Part shown: positions 62,481 to 64,000 of the stretch, piece after piece | Position numbering within the stretch: the first letter of the stretch is position 1 | Layout of the letters: every line of letters begins with the position of its first letter | NCBI RefSeq assembly: GCF_006345815.1 | Contig: NZ_VCIG01000038.1 | Location: 620,001-684,000, forward strand | Direction of reading: 5' to 3' | Source of the DNA: Ochrobactrum sp. CGA5 | GTDB lineage: Bacteria; Pseudomonadota; Alphaproteobacteria; Rhizobiales; Rhizobiaceae | DNA: 64,000 nt | Notes under the pieces: generated by a model | What the model saw: the letters and a program-made list of their open reading frames with translations, nothing else | The model's database searches: none | What the model was told of the DNA's origin: nothing | Made by a program: the position numbers and the translations under genes

Positions 62481-64000
62481 ATGCTCGACAGCCTGCGCTC
62501 CGCCGCTCAATCCTGGGTCGCCAAACTTCTGCTTGGCTTGCTTGTACTGAGCTTTGCGATTTGGGGCATCTCCGATGTTTTTCGCGGCGGCTTGTCTGGC
62601 AATGCCGCTCTGACGGCTGGTGGTTCCGAAGTGAGCGCCACTGACTATCGTTTTGCCTATGAGCAACAGATGATGCGCCTATCTCAACAGTTCCGCCAGC
62701 GTTTGACGCGCGAACAAGCCAAAGCGCTCGGTGTCGAAAATCAGGTACTCGCCCAGCTCGCCGCCGGCGTGGTTCTGGATGAAGGCGCGCGCAACATGCA
62801 GCTCGGCCTTTCCAAGGACGGAATTGCGCGCCTAACCGGCGAAGATCCGGCATTCCATGACGCAAGCGGCAACTTCAATCGTGCACAATTCGATGCGGTA
62901 CTTCGTCAATCAGGTATTCGTGCACAAGATTATCTAGACAATCGCGCGAAAGTGGCCCGCCGGCAGCAGATTGTGGAAGCTGCAACCGACGGCATCAAGC
63001 TTCCAAATGCAGCACTGAAAGCGCTGGCGCTTTACCAGGGCGAAACCCGCAGCGTTGACTATTTGACCATTCAGGCTGAGAAGGCCGATGCTATCCCAGA
63101 TCCGACCGGAGAAGCGCTTAAGTCCTATTTTGAAGCGCACAAAGATGAGTACAAGGCACCGGAATACCGGAAAATAACCTATGTGAAACTTGAACCCACG
63201 GATATCGCCGATCCGTCAGCCGTCACTCAGGACGAAATCAACGAATACTACGAAAAGAATAAGGACCGCTTCAGCACGCTCGAAAAGCGCACCATCGAGC
63301 AGTTGAGCTTTGCCGATGACGCCGCTGCCCAAGCCGCCCAAAAGAAAATAGCTGCCGGAACGAGCTTCATCGATATCGGCAAAGAACAGGGCAAAACGGA
63401 AGACGACCTAAAGCTTGGTACGTTTGAGAAGTCCGCCATTCCTGATCAAGCGGTTGCTGATGCAGCTTTTGCACTGGCAGCGAATGGTGTCAGCTCGGTC
63501 GTGAAGGGGAGCTTCGGTCCGGTTATTCTGCGCGTGACTCAGATCGAACCAGCTCATGTCAAGCCGCTTACAGAGGTTGAAGGTGAAATTCGCACAACGC
63601 TTGCCAACAATATCGCAGCAAGCAGCATCAGCGGTATTCATGACTCTTATGAGCAAGACCGGTCCGACGGAGCATCCATGGCTGATGTTGCAAAGAAGCT
63701 GAGCCTCAAGTCCGTCACAGTGGAAGCCGTTGATGCCGAGGGTAATGATCCTTCTGGTCATCCTGTACAGTTGCCAAATGCCGAAGCGCTGCTTTCTGCG
63801 GCCTTTCAGGCCGACCAGGGTTTCGACAACGACGCTCTGACCATGGGCAATGTTGGCTATCTCTGGTATCAGGTTGATGGTGTGACTCAGGCTCGTGAAC
63901 GTACGCTCGACGAAGTAAAAGACAAGGTCGTCGCTGCATGGAAAGGCGAGGAAGCTGTCAAGCGCCTCAATCAGCGTGTGGAGGAATTGAAGAAGCGCCT
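62481..64000 (+). CDS. ppiD: PpiD/SurA-like membrane-anchored peptidyl-prolyl isomerase (partial at 3')
   Basis: The visible 506 codons start with a short basic segment, one membrane anchor (residues about 13-31, VAKLLLGLLVLSFAIWGIS), and a SurA N-terminal-like helical domain (about 40-170). A parvulin-like region follows (EKRTIEQLSFADDAAAQAAQKK, then LGTFEKSAIPDQAV, SSVVKGSFG). PpiD assists folding of exported proteins at the SecYEG exit. The C-terminus is cut by the window. RBS is GAAGGG. It is divergent from tpiA and secG; sharing a locus with SecG fits its role. Confidence 0.9.
   Translation, partial: MLDSLRSAAQSWVAKLLLGLLVLSFAIWGISDVFRGGLSGNAALTAGGSEVSATDYRFAYEQQMMRLSQQFRQRLTREQAKALGVENQVLAQLAAGVVLDEGARNMQLGLSKDGIARLTGEDPAFHDASGNFNRAQFDAVLRQSGIRAQDYLDNRAKVARRQQIVEAATDGIKLPNAALKALALYQGETRSVDYLTIQAEKADAIPDPTGEALKSYFEAHKDEYKAPEYRKITYVKLEPTDIADPSAVTQDEINEYYEKNKDRFSTLEKRTIEQLSFADDAAAQAAQKKIAAGTSFIDIGKEQGKTEDDLKLGTFEKSAIPDQAVADAAFALAANGVSSVVKGSFGPVILRVTQIEPAHVKPLTEVEGEIRTTLANNIAASSISGIHDSYEQDRSDGASMADVAKKLSLKSVTVEAVDAEGNDPSGHPVQLPNAEALLSAAFQADQGFDNDALTMGNVGYLWYQVDGVTQARERTLDEVKDKVVAAWKGEEAVKRLNQRVEELKKR

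Overview
The window reads as a chromosomal segment of an alphaproteobacterium of the order Hyphomicrobiales, family Brucellaceae, most like Brucella/Ochrobactrum (B. anthropi-like). The pointers are a near full-length match, from memory, to the Brucella cyclic beta-1,2-glucan exporter NdvA, a class II DAHP synthase, a fused IspDF, lipoyl-bearing PdhB, the dusB-ntrB-ntrC cluster and an EcfG-type stress promoter. Assignments come from motif reading and remembered family features; no database search was run. Nearly all of the sequence is dense housekeeping coding DNA. I see no insertion sequence, integrase, prophage or CRISPR array.

Layout. 1-1.7 kb: an Mla-type lipid ABC transporter (ATPase cut by the window edge, STAS-MlaE permease). 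1.7-4.6 kb: an enolase-superfamily epimerase facing a glycosyltransferase/LpxH-like pair. 4.7-8.0 kb: an accessory block with two divergent citrate synthase paralogues, one carrying an N-terminal helix-turn-helix, and an SDR lacking the usual Tyr/Lys. 8.2-19.3 kb: maeB, an odd lipoprotein, gltX, nadE, dgkA, DAHP synthase, gor, a DUF2059 protein and rpiA. 19.5-24.1 kb: gph, a small exported protein, nnr, then glnB-glnA behind a sigma54 promoter. 24.2-29.7 kb: the rluA-type/EamA/HAD/ATP12 operon and ndvA. 29.8-37.5 kb: a compact leftward operon rlpA-dacF-tmk-holB-metG-tatD-MBL hydrolase. 37.5-39.7 kb: small genes, a 25-residue membrane peptide unit, a lipid kinase and tRNA-Gly(CCC). 39.7-43.3 kb: dusB-ntrB-ntrC. 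43.5-46.0 kb: ispDF, a CinA/PncC protein and an SDR. 46.0-54.3 kb: ftsB and the pyruvate dehydrogenase/lipoate cluster. 54.3-55.6 kb: a long AT-rich gap and a DUF2165 gene. 55.7-64 kb: eno, kdsA, pyrG, an L,D-transpeptidase, secG, tpiA and the start of ppiD.

Themes. Central carbon metabolism (eno, tpiA, rpiA, pdhA/pdhB/aceF/lpd with lipA, maeB, citrate synthase paralogues) sits beside nitrogen control: NtrB/NtrC, PII and GlnA form one circuit, and the sigma54 promoter of glnBA lies in the same window as the NtrC that would activate it. Envelope functions recur (Mla, LpxH-like enzyme, KdsA, DacF-like protein, RlpA, L,D-transpeptidase, NdvA, SecG, PpiD).

Most worth a second look: a complete 25-residue membrane-peptide transcription unit with an EcfG-type promoter, strong RBS and terminator (37.6-37.9 kb); the palindrome-rich divergent control region of the HTH-citrate synthase pair; a 93-codon membrane-protein frame whose expected ATG is ATA (47.8 kb); and degenerate catalytic motifs in an SDR and a DacF-like protein.
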